The notes: generated from the sequence alone by a model not told the origin. DNA of 64,000 bases from JBBRBB01 sp038206235 (GCA_038206235.1 JBBRBB010000021.1:1-64000), one strand, 5' to 3'. Shown: positions 35,688-44,038, numbered from the stretch's first letter. Made by a program: numbers and translations.

Positions 35688-35704
35688 TTTTTTATAGAAA
35701 TTGT

Positions 35705-35716
35705 TTGTATATACAA
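35705..35716. promoter_or_regulatory. MarR operator, site 2
   Basis: TTGTATATACAA is identical to the core of the palindrome before marR. It lies 54 bp upstream of the NmrA-like gene start. Confidence 0.75.
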
Positions 35717-35769
35717 TCATATAAATAAAACTTGAGTTTTAAATTATACACATCTAAAAATTAAAAACA

Positions 35770-36654
35770 ATGAAATACATAATCACAGGCTCGCTGGGCC
35801 ATATCAGCAAACCATTAGCAGAAGCTTTAATAAAAGCAGGACATGATGTAACTGTTATTACATCTAAACAGGAAAACGCAGCATCCATTGAAGCTCTCGG
35901 TGCAAAAGCAGCGGTAGGTTCCGTAGAAGATATTGATTTTTTATCAAAAGCATTTGCGGGTGCTGATGCAGTATATACGATGGTGCCTCCAAAATGGAAC
36001 ACAACAGATTGGAAGGGCTGGATTGAACAAATTGGAAAAAATCTCACAGCCGCCATTAAAGCTGCCGGAATAAAATATGTTGTAAACCTGAGCAGTGTGG
36101 GTGCCCACATGCCTGATGGCGCCGGCCCTGTGAGTGGTTTACACCGGGTAGAAAATGCATTGAACTCGCTCACAGATGTAAACATTAAACATTTGCGTCC
36201 CGCTTCTTTTTATTATAACCTGCTTGCTAACATCGGCATGATAAAGAATGCCGGCATCATTGGTGGAAATTTCGGCGATACTGCATTTGCGCTGGTGCAT
36301 CCCGCAGATATTGCTGAAGCAGCCGCTGAAGAATTATTGAATTTGAATTTTACAGGCCATACAATACGCTACATTGCCGGTGACGAAAAAACGGGTGCAG
36401 AGATTGCAAAAACACTGGGCGATGCAATCAGCAAGCCAGAGTTGCCATGGATTATATTTTCTGATGAACAAAATTTACAGGGCGCAATGCAGGCGGGTCT
36501 TCCCGAAGAAATAGCAAAGAATTATACAGAGATGGGAAAAGCAATACGTACCGGAGAAATGAGCAAAGACTATTTTAATAACAGGCCATCATTAAGCAGA
36601 ATAAAGCTGGATGATTTTGCAAAAGAATTTGCCGCAGCTTTTAATGCATCCTGA
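35770..36654 (+). CDS. NmrA-like NAD(P)-binding oxidoreductase
   Basis: The 294-residue protein starts with a Rossmann motif, MKYIITGSLGHISKPLAEALI. It has the NmrA/atypical SDR layout (GAKAAVGSVEDIDFLSKAFAGADAVYTMVP, YVVNLSSVGAHMPDG, LRPASFYYNL). These proteins are NAD(P)H-dependent quinone or aldehyde reductases, or redox sensors. The MarR operator at 35705 indicates induced expression. The next gene, also NADP-binding, follows after 71 bp. Confidence 0.88.
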   Translation: MKYIITGSLGHISKPLAEALIKAGHDVTVITSKQENAASIEALGAKAAVGSVEDIDFLSKAFAGADAVYTMVPPKWNTTDWKGWIEQIGKNLTAAIKAAGIKYVVNLSSVGAHMPDGAGPVSGLHRVENALNSLTDVNIKHLRPASFYYNLLANIGMIKNAGIIGGNFGDTAFALVHPADIAEAAAEELLNLNFTGHTIRYIAGDEKTGAEIAKTLGDAISKPELPWIIFSDEQNLQGAMQAGLPEEIAKNYTEMGKAIRTGEMSKDYFNNRPSLSRIKLDDFAKEFAAAFNAS

Positions 36655-36725
36655 TTTGCATTAAGCAAAACGTGGTTTTATAGTATAATAATTACCGGAA
36701 CATTTTATTCAACAATAAAATAAAA

Positions 36726-37379
36726 ATGATTATGAAAGTTGGAATCATTGGCTCCGCCGTAGTAGGACAAGTATTAGCCAAAGCATTTAAAACCGAAGGT
36801 TATGATACCATCCTTGGTACACGTAACGTTGAAAAAGAAGAAGTGGTAAAATTTAAAAATGAAAATGCCGGCATACAAATAGGCACGTTTAAAGAAACTG
36901 CTTCCTTTGGTGAATTGATTGTGCTTGCAACCGGCGGCAGAGTAACAGAGAATGCCCTCAACCTTGCAGGCATTGAAAATTTTAATAACAAGATAGTGAT
37001 TGATGCAACAAACCCTATTGCAGCAGCGCCGCCTGAAAATGGAGTATTGAAATTTTTTACTGATTTGAATGAATCGCTGATGGAAAGAATTCAAAAGCTG
37101 ATTCCGCAAGCCAAAGTAGTAAAGGCTTTCAATAGTGTTGGCAATGCCTTGATGTATAAACCAATCTTACCCGGCGGTAAACCAACTATGTTCATCGCAG
37201 GCAATGATGATGCAGCTAAGAAAACAGTAACAGATATTCTCACTGCATTTGGATGGGAAACAGAAGACATGGGAAAAGCGGAAGCAGCAAGAGCCATAGA
37301 ACCCCTATGTATTCTTTGGTGCATACCGGGATTTATAAGAAACCAGTGGATGCATGCCTTTAAATTATTGAAGGCTTAA
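36726..37379 (+). CDS. NADP-binding protein of the F420-dependent/pyrroline reductase type
   Basis: The 217-residue protein starts MIMKVGIIGSAVVGQVLAKAF; ATG 36732 is an alternative start. It carries the NADP_F420-binding fold (YDTILGTRNVEKEEV, LIVLATGG, VIDATNPI, KVVKAFNSVG). Such proteins reduce cofactors or small electrophiles with NADPH. Its place after the NmrA-like gene suggests joint MarR control in a detoxification response. The sequence ends normally, with no break seen. Confidence 0.85.
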   Translation: MIMKVGIIGSAVVGQVLAKAFKTEGYDTILGTRNVEKEEVVKFKNENAGIQIGTFKETASFGELIVLATGGRVTENALNLAGIENFNNKIVIDATNPIAAAPPENGVLKFFTDLNESLMERIQKLIPQAKVVKAFNSVGNALMYKPILPGGKPTMFIAGNDDAAKKTVTDILTAFGWETEDMGKAEAARAIEPLCILWCIPGFIRNQWMHAFKLLKA

Positions 37380-37388
37380 TATCTACTT

Positions 37389-37427
37389 GGTCTGACCGTC
37401 CCGGGTCTGACCATTCCGGGGTCTGAC
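37389..37427. repeat. Three GGTCTGACC repeats, 15-bp period
   Basis: GGTCTGACC occurs at 37389-37397, 37404-37412 and 37419-37427, exactly 15 bp apart, just after the stop of the preceding gene. Confidence 0.85.
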
Positions 37428-37511
37428 CAAGATACATCAATCTTAATTCCTTTGTCATATTTATCAGAGGCATGAGATAAGTTTGTTCTCTGCTTATCTT
37501 ATTTTTATATC

Positions 37512-37796
37512 ATGAACCTACAGCAATTCAAAGAAAGTCTTTCTGCAAACGCACCGCCTGCAAACATTTCAGAATATCTTAAAGCTTTGTGGTATGATGC
37601 AAAAGAAGACTGGAATAAATCTCATGAAATAATACAAGACATAGATGATAAAACTGCGGCATGGATACACGCATACCTTCACCGCAAAGAAGGAGATATC
37701 TTGAATGCAGATTATTGGTATAGAAGAGCAGACAAAGCAAGACCTGAAAAATCTTTAGAAAAAGAATGGGAAGAAATAGTTGCTCAGTTATTGTAA
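37512..37796 (+). CDS. Conserved small hypothetical protein, TPR-like
   Basis: The 94-residue acidic helical protein reads MNLQQFKESLSANAPPANIS and YLKALWYDAKEDWNKSHEI, then AWIHAYLHRKEGDILNADYWYRRA. I recall similar sequences in varied bacteria without known function. The helix pattern suggests a single TPR-like hairpin. It stands alone, convergent with porT. Confidence 0.75.
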   Translation: MNLQQFKESLSANAPPANISEYLKALWYDAKEDWNKSHEIIQDIDDKTAAWIHAYLHRKEGDILNADYWYRRADKARPEKSLEKEWEEIVAQLL

Positions 37797-37812
37797 TAAA
37801 GAATTTATAAAC

Positions 37813-38541
37813 TTACTCCTCAATATTAAAAGAAAAAATCACCATTCTCGATTGCAGCTTATCTATCACATTGGAGAATTTTAAATCAGGGTCGCGGCTA
37901 TGAATGTTGCTTAGCCCGTTGCTCAATTTTATTTCAGGAGAAAGAGTAACAAAGGGAAGATAAAAGGTGAAGCCTATTCCGGCTTCATATCCATAATCGT
38001 TTTTTTTAAGTTTTATAAGGTCTTCGGCATTGCGGGCATTAGAATTACTGGCAAGATCAATATCATATTTTAATCCAGCCAGCATATATACCTGGAAATT
38101 GCGAATACGGTCACTATTAAATTTTATCTGAAAAGGAAAGCTCATAATGGTTGAAGGCAATGTTTTTTTAGTAATAGAATCTTCCTGAAGTCCAGGATTT
38201 GGATATTGAAGCCCGTAAGTAAAATATCTTGCGCCGCCAACAATAAGTTCCGGTGAGGCCCGCAATTGAAATCTTTTGCTTAAGCGAAGCGTTGCAAGCA
38301 AACCTAAAGAAATACCTCCGCTGGCGCCTGGCTCTACCCAAAGAACACTATCGTACTGCAGAAACCTGGGATGCTTCGTGGGGTGCAGGTTCATATTACT
38401 ATATCCGAAAGTTAACCCGAAGTAATAGGGCAGATTTTCATGATTAGGTCTGTACTCTTCTTTTTGTTGTGCCTGCAGATGTAAACCTGCGATAATAAAG
38501 ATGGTAACTAATATTATTTGCTTCCACAGTAAATACAACAT
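37813..38541 (-). CDS. porT: Type IX secretion system protein PorT
   Basis: The 242-residue protein has a signal peptide (ILVTIFIIAGLHLQAQ) and an outer-membrane beta-barrel style body with the PorT pattern (PYYFGLTFGYSNMNL, SKRFQLRASPELIVGGARYFTYGL, YMLAGLKYDIDLASN, YGYEAGIGFTFYLPFVTLSPEIKLSNG). PorT is required for T9SS export of proteins with sorting domains such as those at both window edges. It overlaps the end of the methyltransferase gene by 28 bp; ubiE-porT adjacency is known in other Bacteroidota. Confidence 0.92.
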   Translation of the reverse strand: MLYLLWKQIILVTIFIIAGLHLQAQQKEEYRPNHENLPYYFGLTFGYSNMNLHPTKHPRFLQYDSVLWVEPGASGGISLGLLATLRLSKRFQLRASPELIVGGARYFTYGLQYPNPGLQEDSITKKTLPSTIMSFPFQIKFNSDRIRNFQVYMLAGLKYDIDLASNSNARNAEDLIKLKKNDYGYEAGIGFTFYLPFVTLSPEIKLSNGLSNIHSRDPDLKFSNVIDKLQSRMVIFSFNIEE

Positions 38542-39257
38542 ATTCCTAAGCTAAGGGTTTTATAATATGTTTCTCTATACCCGGTCTTTTGCATAATAGC
38601 GGTGAGTTGTTCTCTTTCGGGAAAAGCCCTTATGGAATTATTCAGGTATTTATAAGCATTCTTATTTTTTGCAAGAAATTTTCCAAAACCCGGAGCTATA
38701 ATTTTCATATATAAATTGTACAGTATTTTAAATCCTCGCTCTTTTGGTTTTGAAAATTCAAGAATAACTAATTTGCCGCCGGGCTTCAGCACTCTCAGCA
38801 TTTCTGCCATCCCTTTTTCAAGGTTTTGAAAATTACGCACTCCAAAAGCTACGGTTATTGCATCAAACGTACCGGAAGCATAGTTTATTGTTTCTGCATC
38901 GCCGGTATAGAGCCCGATGTTTTTTTGCAACCCTTTCTTTTCAATCTTTTTTCGCCCGATTGCAAGCATTCCCTCAGATATATCAATCCCAATAATTTTT
39001 TCAGGCTTTATTAATTTATAGGTTAGTATGGCTGCATCAGCAGTTCCCGTAGCAACATCCAAAACCATTTTGGGGCTTAGCTCTTTTAATTGCAGGATGG
39101 CTTTTTTACGCCATCTCCTGTCTATGCCTGCGCTTAAAAAATTATTCAGAAAATCGTAGCGAAAGGCAATGCTATCAAACATTCCCGCAACCTGTTGTTT
39201 TTTATCGAGGTTGCTGTTCTCATCTGGCAGCACATCATCATGAGCATATTTTGCCAT
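38514..39257 (-). CDS. ubiE: Demethylmenaquinone/ubiquinone methyltransferase
   Basis: Start chosen at 39257 (MAKYAHDDVLPDENSNLDKK); the frame reaches 39281 without better support. The 247-residue SAM-dependent enzyme has the UbiE/MenG motifs YDFLNNFLSAGIDRRWRKKA, DVATGTADAAI, GIDISEGMLAIGRKK and AFGVRNFQNLEKGMAEMLRVLKPGG. In Bacteroidota it methylates demethylmenaquinone in the last step of menaquinone synthesis. It is co-transcribed with porT. Confidence 0.93.
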   Translation of the reverse strand: MAKYAHDDVLPDENSNLDKKQQVAGMFDSIAFRYDFLNNFLSAGIDRRWRKKAILQLKELSPKMVLDVATGTADAAILTYKLIKPEKIIGIDISEGMLAIGRKKIEKKGLQKNIGLYTGDAETINYASGTFDAITVAFGVRNFQNLEKGMAEMLRVLKPGGKLVILEFSKPKERGFKILYNLYMKIIAPGFGKFLAKNKNAYKYLNNSIRAFPEREQLTAIMQKTGYRETYYKTLSLGICCIYCGSK

Positions 39258-39313
39258 AGAGCGAAGATACAAGAGTTGCACGCCATTTTTCGACAGCGTT
39301 TTAATTCGTACAA

Positions 39314-39342
39314 GTCCAATATTTTACTTATTTTTATTGGAC
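39314..39342. promoter_or_regulatory. Inverted repeat operator of the PIN toxin module
   Basis: GTCCAATA (39314-39321) and TATTGGAC (39335-39342) are complementary 8-mers 13 bp apart, ending 17 bp before the antitoxin start. The position fits an operator for antitoxin autoregulation. Confidence 0.6.
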
Positions 39343-39359
39343 AAAAAAGCAAAGATTTT

Positions 39360-39563
39360 ATGTTGATAGAAAGAACATCCAGAGAAGTTATCATTCGTCT
39401 GCCTGCTTCAGTAGACACTACAGGACTGCAAAGACTTATTGATTATTTGACCTATAAAGAAGCTACGGCTAATTCCAAAGCAACGCAGGAACAAGTAGAC
39501 AAACTTGCTCGTGAAGTAAAAAAAGACTGGTGGAAAAAGAACCGTAAACGATTAATGAAATGA
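39360..39563 (+). CDS. Antitoxin of a PIN-domain module
   Basis: The 67-residue protein starts at ATG 39360 (MLIERTSREVIIRLPASVDT); upstream extension of the frame lacks support and would overlap ubiE. It has the N-terminal beta strand of RHH/AbrB-like antitoxins and a charged helical tail (KATQEQVDKLAREVKKDWWKK) that would bind the toxin. It overlaps the PIN gene by 4 bp. This is the one fully intact toxin-antitoxin pair in the window. Confidence 0.8.
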   Translation: MLIERTSREVIIRLPASVDTTGLQRLIDYLTYKEATANSKATQEQVDKLAREVKKDWWKKNRKRLMK

Positions 39564-40012
39564 GAAAAATAATTGTTGACACCAACATTATTTTCTCCTG
39601 CCTGTTAAACTCACAAGGAACCATCGGCGACTTAATTTTTAATTCCGACACAATCTTTGACTTTTACAGCAATGAGTATATGCGTTTTGAAATTCGCAAG
39701 CATTGGAGCAAACTCATAAAAATTTCAAAGTTGACTGACCTTGAGTTAGAAATCGCATTTGGCAAAATGCTCATTAAACTGACATTCACTAATGAAGAAC
39801 TGATCCCAAAAGAAATTTGGGAAAAAGCGGAAGCCTTGGTGGCTGACATAGACATAGACGATATTGATTTCGTAGCATTGACAAGATATTTAAAAGGCAG
39901 CCTTTGGACAGGAGACAAACCATTATATAATGGCTTAAAAGCAAAACGTCTTCGGACTGTTTATAATACGCAAGACATAATTAAACTACGAAATAGAATT
40001 CTTAGACGTTAA
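39560..40012 (+). CDS. PIN-domain ribonuclease toxin
   Basis: The 150-residue protein has a PIN fold: the N-terminal acidic motif VDTNIIFSCLL, a central helix pair, and the distal acidic residues in DIDIDDIDFVALTRYLKGSLWTGDKPLYNGL (second and third Asp positions). It is probably an Mg-dependent endoribonuclease, as in VapC-type modules. Its ATG overlaps the antitoxin stop, so the two are coupled. Confidence 0.88.
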   Translation: MRKIIVDTNIIFSCLLNSQGTIGDLIFNSDTIFDFYSNEYMRFEIRKHWSKLIKISKLTDLELEIAFGKMLIKLTFTNEELIPKEIWEKAEALVADIDIDDIDFVALTRYLKGSLWTGDKPLYNGLKAKRLRTVYNTQDIIKLRNRILRR

Positions 40013-40174
40013 AACCGTGCAACAAACGTATTTGCAATAGCAGGACATTCAATAAATACCCTGCCATCGCAATACCTGACGTGAGCTGCAACCCTTTTGC
40101 ACACTCCCAAAGTAAGCAATCAAACAATTTTTAACGACGCTTCAAAATCATTTTGCAAAATTGCCGGACAGTTG

Positions 40175-40196
40175 TATTTAAGTATTTGCTTAAATA
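40175..40196. promoter_or_regulatory. ArsR-family operator overlapping the mer promoter
   Basis: Eight-bp arms TATTTAAG (40175-40182) and CTTAAATA (40189-40196) flank TATTTG. The central TTTG (40185-40188) can serve as the -33 element of the promoter with -7 box at 40210. A repressor here would block RNA polymerase. Confidence 0.7.
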
Positions 40197-40209
40197 AATA
40201 AACTTTGTT

Positions 40210-40217
40210 TACATTTG
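40210..40217 (+). promoter_or_regulatory. -7 box of the mer operon promoter
   Basis: TACATTTG matches the Bacteroidota TAnnTTTG consensus. It lies 21 bp after the TTTG in the operator and 22 bp before the arsR-like start. Confidence 0.65.
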
Positions 40218-40239
40218 GCCCCGACTAATCAGTTTCACA

Positions 40240-40626
40240 ATGGCTAATGAAACATGCATCAGGTTACTGGCAGACATAGAACAAATTAAAAGTTGCCGTG
40301 AAAAAATAAAGACAAACTCAAAATCATTTTTACAGTTGGGACAAGTTCTTGCTTTGGCATGTAACGAAGTAAGACTGAAAATACTTTACCTGCTTGAAGA
40401 AGAAACTGAACTTTGTCCCTGCGACCTTAGCGACATTTTAGGAATGAGCATCCCTGCGGTATCTCAACACTTACGCAAACTCAAAGACGGAAACATCATT
40501 GAAGCAAGGAAAGAAGGACAAACCATTTTCTATTCATTACGTAATGAACATTTGAAAATTCTCCGACCTTTTTTTAAAATCATAAATCAGCAAAACTTAG
40601 CGACTCAATTTGCATGGCTACGATAA
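40240..40626 (+). CDS. ArsR-family metalloregulator of the mer operon
   Basis: The 128-residue winged-helix repressor has the ArsR pattern LGQVLALACNEVRLKILYLLEE, TELCPCDLSDILGMS and AVSQHLRKLKDGNIIEARKEG. The Cys pair in LCPCDL lies where ArsR/CadC regulators bind thiophilic metals. It is followed, with a 13-bp overlap, by merTP. It presumably represses the operon until mercury or a similar metal binds. This replaces the MerR-type regulator of proteobacterial mer operons. Confidence 0.9.
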   Translation: MANETCIRLLADIEQIKSCREKIKTNSKSFLQLGQVLALACNEVRLKILYLLEEETELCPCDLSDILGMSIPAVSQHLRKLKDGNIIEARKEGQTIFYSLRNEHLKILRPFFKIINQQNLATQFAWLR

Positions 40627-41228
40627 CTAAAAATAATAAGAGTTGGATTGCGGGAGTGATTGCTGCATTTACAGCATCACTTTGTTGTATCACTCCTGTT
40701 TTAGCTTTCTTAGGAGGTGCAAGCGGACTTGCTTCATCATTCTCGTGGATTGAAGCTTACCGACCTTACTTAATTGGGTTGACTGTTTTGGTGTTTGCCT
40801 TCGCCTGGTATCAAAAACTTAAACCAAAAAAACAAGTTGACTGTGATTGCGAGGCAGACAATAAAAAATCATTCTGGCAATCAAAATTATTTTTAGGTAT
40901 TGTTACTGTGATTGCAACTTCGCTGATTGCATTCCCGTACTATGCAAAAGTGGTTTATCCAAAACCACAGCAAGCAAAAATTATTGTGGTTGACAAAAGC
41001 AATATTCAACAGGCTGTTTTTAAAATAAAAGGAATGACTTGCGAAAGCTGCACGGAGCATGTGAACAGCGAAATAGCAAAAGTGGAGGGGGTAATTGAAT
41101 TTCAAACTTCTTATGAAAATGCAAACAGTATCGTAAAATTTGACAACACAAAAACAAATGTGCCGGAAATTGAAAAAGCAATTAATTCTACCGGTTATAA
41201 AACAATTCAATCATCAATTAAAAATTAA
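40614..41228 (+). CDS. merTP: MerTP fusion mercuric transporter
   Basis: The 204-residue protein has a MerT-like N-terminal membrane part (ASLCCITPVLAFLGGASG with the vicinal Cys pair, more helices to ~120). It is fused to a C-terminal MerP-like heavy-metal domain (FKIKGMTCESCTEHVNSEI, GMTCxxC). It would move Hg(II) inward. No merA reductase lies nearby, so uptake without reduction is unusual; the small Cys-rich proteins downstream may handle the metal. Confidence 0.9.
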   Translation: MATITKNNKSWIAGVIAAFTASLCCITPVLAFLGGASGLASSFSWIEAYRPYLIGLTVLVFAFAWYQKLKPKKQVDCDCEADNKKSFWQSKLFLGIVTVIATSLIAFPYYAKVVYPKPQQAKIIVVDKSNIQQAVFKIKGMTCESCTEHVNSEIAKVEGVIEFQTSYENANSIVKFDNTKTNVPEIEKAINSTGYKTIQSSIKN

Positions 41229-41231
41229 ACA

Positions 41232-41960
41232 ATGAAAAAAATTTCTGTTTTATTATGCTTTACCATTTTCATAATGGTATTTCAAGGCTGCATCAATGGA
41301 AGTGCAGAATCTGCAACTGCAAAAGAGAATATTACCTTTTACAGTGTGCCGCTGGTTTGCGGCGCTGATAAAGAAATTGGTTGTGGCAGCAGGGCAAAGC
41401 CTGCTTTGGTTGACATGGAAAAAAATGATGCTATTAAAGAAGCATGGCTTAACAGGGAAGGAACTGTTATAGCTATTGTTTGGAAAAATGAACCCGAAAC
41501 TGAAAAAGCTGCAAAGCCTGTATTTGAAAAATATGAAATTGATTTTACTGAGCTTAAAGGAAATGATGCTCAAAAAAACCTAACCGCTTTCCAACAAAAA
41601 AATCTTTGGTACCGGGGTGCAGATGTAGATAAGCTAAGTATTGAAGAAGCCGAACATATTGCTGAAACGTATACCGACTTTTCAGTCAATAAAAAAATGA
41701 TTACACAGGAAGAAGCTGACAAAATTAAACCCGAAATAGAAAGTTATTTTAAAGCAGAGTTGGTAAAAACAAGAACACCCGAACAGCTTTATGAGGATGA
41801 TGAAAATAAATTTCGTACCGATGTAATAAATATTTTTATCAATCGCATTGGCAAAGAAAGAACCGACCAACTAATTGAAATGTATAAACAATATGAGCAG
41901 GAACAATGCAAGAAAGACTGTTCAAAAGATAAAGCTAAAAAATGCTGCAAAAAGAATTAA
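41232..41960 (+). CDS. Cys-rich lipoprotein of the mer operon
   Basis: The 242-residue lipoprotein has a lipobox MVFQGC (Cys ~20). Metal-binding cysteines occur at both ends: VCGADKEIGCGSRAKP near residue 40 and a tail with CKKDCSKDKAKKCCKKN. The middle is helical and charged. I do not recognise a named family. It begins 3 bp after merTP and is followed after 4 bp by the next gene, so it belongs to the operon. A periplasmic mercury-binding role is inference. Confidence 0.7.
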   Translation: MKKISVLLCFTIFIMVFQGCINGSAESATAKENITFYSVPLVCGADKEIGCGSRAKPALVDMEKNDAIKEAWLNREGTVIAIVWKNEPETEKAAKPVFEKYEIDFTELKGNDAQKNLTAFQQKNLWYRGADVDKLSIEEAEHIAETYTDFSVNKKMITQEEADKIKPEIESYFKAELVKTRTPEQLYEDDENKFRTDVINIFINRIGKERTDQLIEMYKQYEQEQCKKDCSKDKAKKCCKKN

Positions 41961-41964
41961 AATA

Positions 41965-42177
41965 ATGAATGATACTACCCTACTTAAATCCATAATAACT
42001 TGTCCTGCTTGCGGACACAGGCAGGAGGAGACAATGCCCACAAATGCTTGCCAATTTTTTTATGAATGTAAAAATTGTAGCTCAAGATTAAAACCAAAAG
42101 GGGAAGACTGCTGTGTATTTTGCAGCTATGGTTCTGTAAAGTGTCCGCCTATGCAAATGGAAACATCTTGCTGTTAG
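41965..42177 (+). CDS. GDCCVFCSYG small Cys-rich protein of the mer operon
   Basis: The 70-residue protein starts at ATG 41965 (MNDTTLLKSIITCPACGHRQ); upstream codons belong to the lipoprotein gene. It carries CPACGH, CKNCSS and the signature GEDCCVFCSYGSVKCPPMQ, ending SCC. I recall this GDCCVFCSYG protein next to merTP genes in other Bacteroidota. It probably binds Hg or another soft metal in the cytosol. It is the last gene of the operon. Confidence 0.85.
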   Translation: MNDTTLLKSIITCPACGHRQEETMPTNACQFFYECKNCSSRLKPKGEDCCVFCSYGSVKCPPMQMETSCC

Positions 42178-42270
42178 CAGCGATGAAGAGTGCAATTGAC
42201 AAGCGGCTTGCTGCAAACATAGCGGGATGCAATCCGGCGCTTGAAAAAAATTTAAATATAAGATATGAAG

Positions 42271-42673
42271 ATGACCAAAAGCATCCCTGCTCTTCCAGTT
42301 CATGATATTGTGAAAGCGGCAAACTTTTATAAACCAGATTAGGATTTGAAGTTCCGTATCACGATACAGGTTTTGCAAAACTCATTCGTGATGAAGTAGA
42401 GATACATCTCTGGGCTGCAAGCGATGAAAGTTGGCAGACCCGAAATACAACCTTGTCAACTAAGCCAATAATATCGGGGGCTGAAAGCTTTTTAGCAGGC
42501 ACCGCCAGTTGCCGTATTGAAGTAAAATCCATAGATGAATTATTTGAAGAATATAAAATGCAGGGTGTATTATATAATCAAGAAACGGTAGTTGAAATGC
42601 AACCTGGGGAACACGGGAATTTCCAACATTAGACCTTCATGGAAATCTGCTTACCTTTTATGAACGAACTTAA
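42271..42673 (+). pseudogene. VOC-family bleomycin-resistance-like protein, two frameshifts
   Basis: ATG 42271 begins MTKSIPALPVHDIVKAANFYK, a glyoxalase/bleomycin-resistance fold start. One A is missing near 42331; restoring it gives TRLGFEVPYHDTGFAKLIRD and EIHLWAASDE. A second base is missing near 42604; restoring it gives WGTREFPTLDLHGNLLTFYERT with stop at 42671. The restored length (~134 residues) is typical. As it stands the product is nonfunctional. Confidence 0.88.
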
Positions 42674-42777
42674 GGAACAAACATTTCAATATTTTAAAAC
42701 CGGCTGACTATTCAATAACCTGCACATCAAAAGCAAGACTACTTTGAAGTTTTATACAAAAGGTATCCAACTGTTTT

Positions 42778-42851
42778 ACTCCCTACTCCCTACTCCCTAC
42801 TGCCTACTCCCTACTGCCTCCTGCTTACTGCCACTGCCAATTGCCAACTGC
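42778..42851. repeat. Ten-unit heptanucleotide repeat array
   Basis: Consecutive 7-mers ACTCCCT, ACTCCCT, ACTGCCT, ACTCCCT, ACTGCCT, CCTGCTT, ACTGCCA, CTGCCAA, TTGCCAA, CTGCCCA run without a break. The array is strictly seven-periodic but degenerate, 92 bp before the MoxR start. It resembles cyanobacterial short tandem heptamer repeats. Confidence 0.85.
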
Positions 42852-42942
42852 CCACTGGTTAATATTTCCCCAATAGCCCAAATTTATTTTTGTAAACCTT
42901 TTGTTGCAATATTACTTTGTACATTCATTTATATTTAAAGCA

Positions 42943-43941
42943 ATGCAAACAGGAGAAGACATAAGAAAGCTCAATGAAAACATAGCACATGCATCCGGTT
43001 TTATTACCGCTATCCGCAATGAAATTTCAAAGGTGATAGTGGGGCAGCATTACATGACAGACAGATTATTGATTGGCTTATTAAGCAACGGACATATTCT
43101 GTTAGAAGGTGTTCCGGGTTTGGCAAAGACACTTACCATAAAATCTCTTGCCGAAGCAGTGAATGCAAAATTCAGCCGCATTCAATTTACTCCCGATTTA
43201 TTGCCGGCTGATGTTACCGGAACCATGATATACAATCAGCATCGCAATGAATTTGCAGTTCGTAAGGGACCCATATTCGCCAATTTTATTCTTGCAGATG
43301 AAATTAACCGTGCGCCTGCAAAAGTGCAGAGCGCTTTGCTTGAAGCAATGCAGGAAAGGCAAATTACTATTGGTGAAAATACTTTTAAGCTTGATGACCC
43401 ATTCCTTGTTCTCGCTACACAAAACCCGCTGGAACAAGAGGGAACATATCCCTTGCCTGAAGCGCAGGTTGACCGGTTTATGATGAAAGTGATTGTTGAC
43501 TATCCTGATAAAAATGAAGAGCAAAAAATATTAAAGCAGGAAGTGCAGAATGCTGAACGCCTGAAAATAAATGCGGTGGTAAGCCTGCATGAAATAGTTG
43601 AAGGCAGGCAGCTAACTAAGCAGGTGTATATGGATGAGAAGATTGAAAAATATATAATAGATATTGTTTTTGCAACACGCTATCCAGACCAATATGGGCT
43701 TAGCAGAATGAAAAATTTAATAAGTTATGGCGGCTCTCCAAGAGCAACTATAAATCTTGCTCTCGCCGCAAAGGCTTATGCATTTCTGGCTAAAAGAGGA
43801 TTTGTAATACCCGATGATGTAAAAGCAACATGTAAAGATATACTGCGTCACCGCATTGGTTTAACATACGAAGCAGAGGCTGAAAATGTAACCACAGTTA
43901 ATTTGATTGATGAGATATTAAGAGCAGTTACGGTTCCATAA
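42943..43941 (+). CDS. MoxR-family AAA+ ATPase
   Basis: Start chosen at ATG 42943 (MQTGEDIRKLNENIAHASG); the frame extends 14 codons upstream. The 332-residue protein has Walker A EGVPGLAKTLT, Walker B FILADEINRAP, sensor motifs VLATQNPLEQEGTYPLPEAQ and a C-terminal helical lid (LISYGGSPRATINLALAAKA). MoxR proteins are chaperones for VWA-domain or metalloproteins, usually beside DUF58 and VWA genes. Those genes are absent downstream, where decayed toxin-antitoxin DNA follows. Confidence 0.93.
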   Translation: MQTGEDIRKLNENIAHASGFITAIRNEISKVIVGQHYMTDRLLIGLLSNGHILLEGVPGLAKTLTIKSLAEAVNAKFSRIQFTPDLLPADVTGTMIYNQHRNEFAVRKGPIFANFILADEINRAPAKVQSALLEAMQERQITIGENTFKLDDPFLVLATQNPLEQEGTYPLPEAQVDRFMMKVIVDYPDKNEEQKILKQEVQNAERLKINAVVSLHEIVEGRQLTKQVYMDEKIEKYIIDIVFATRYPDQYGLSRMKNLISYGGSPRATINLALAAKAYAFLAKRGFVIPDDVKATCKDILRHRIGLTYEAEAENVTTVNLIDEILRAVTVP

Positions 43942-44038
43942 AAAGTTAGGTTAGGCAATTTTTTTTAAATTTTTTATATATATACTTTTAATAGATGCCT
44001 TTGTTAAAAGACTTTGTATCAAAAATCTTTCGTTAAAA

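Noticed and set aside
37475..37499. AGATAAG/CTTATCT inverted repeat as an operator before the 94-aa gene
   Set aside because: Short AT-rich arms with no matching regulator nearby; may be chance.
42778..42851. Heptad array as a CRISPR
   Set aside because: Units are 7 bp with no unique spacers and no cas genes are present.
42744..42938. 64-codon plus-strand ORF over the heptad array
   Set aside because: Its translation is the repeat itself (LLPTPYCLLPTASCLLP-like); no sign of a real protein.
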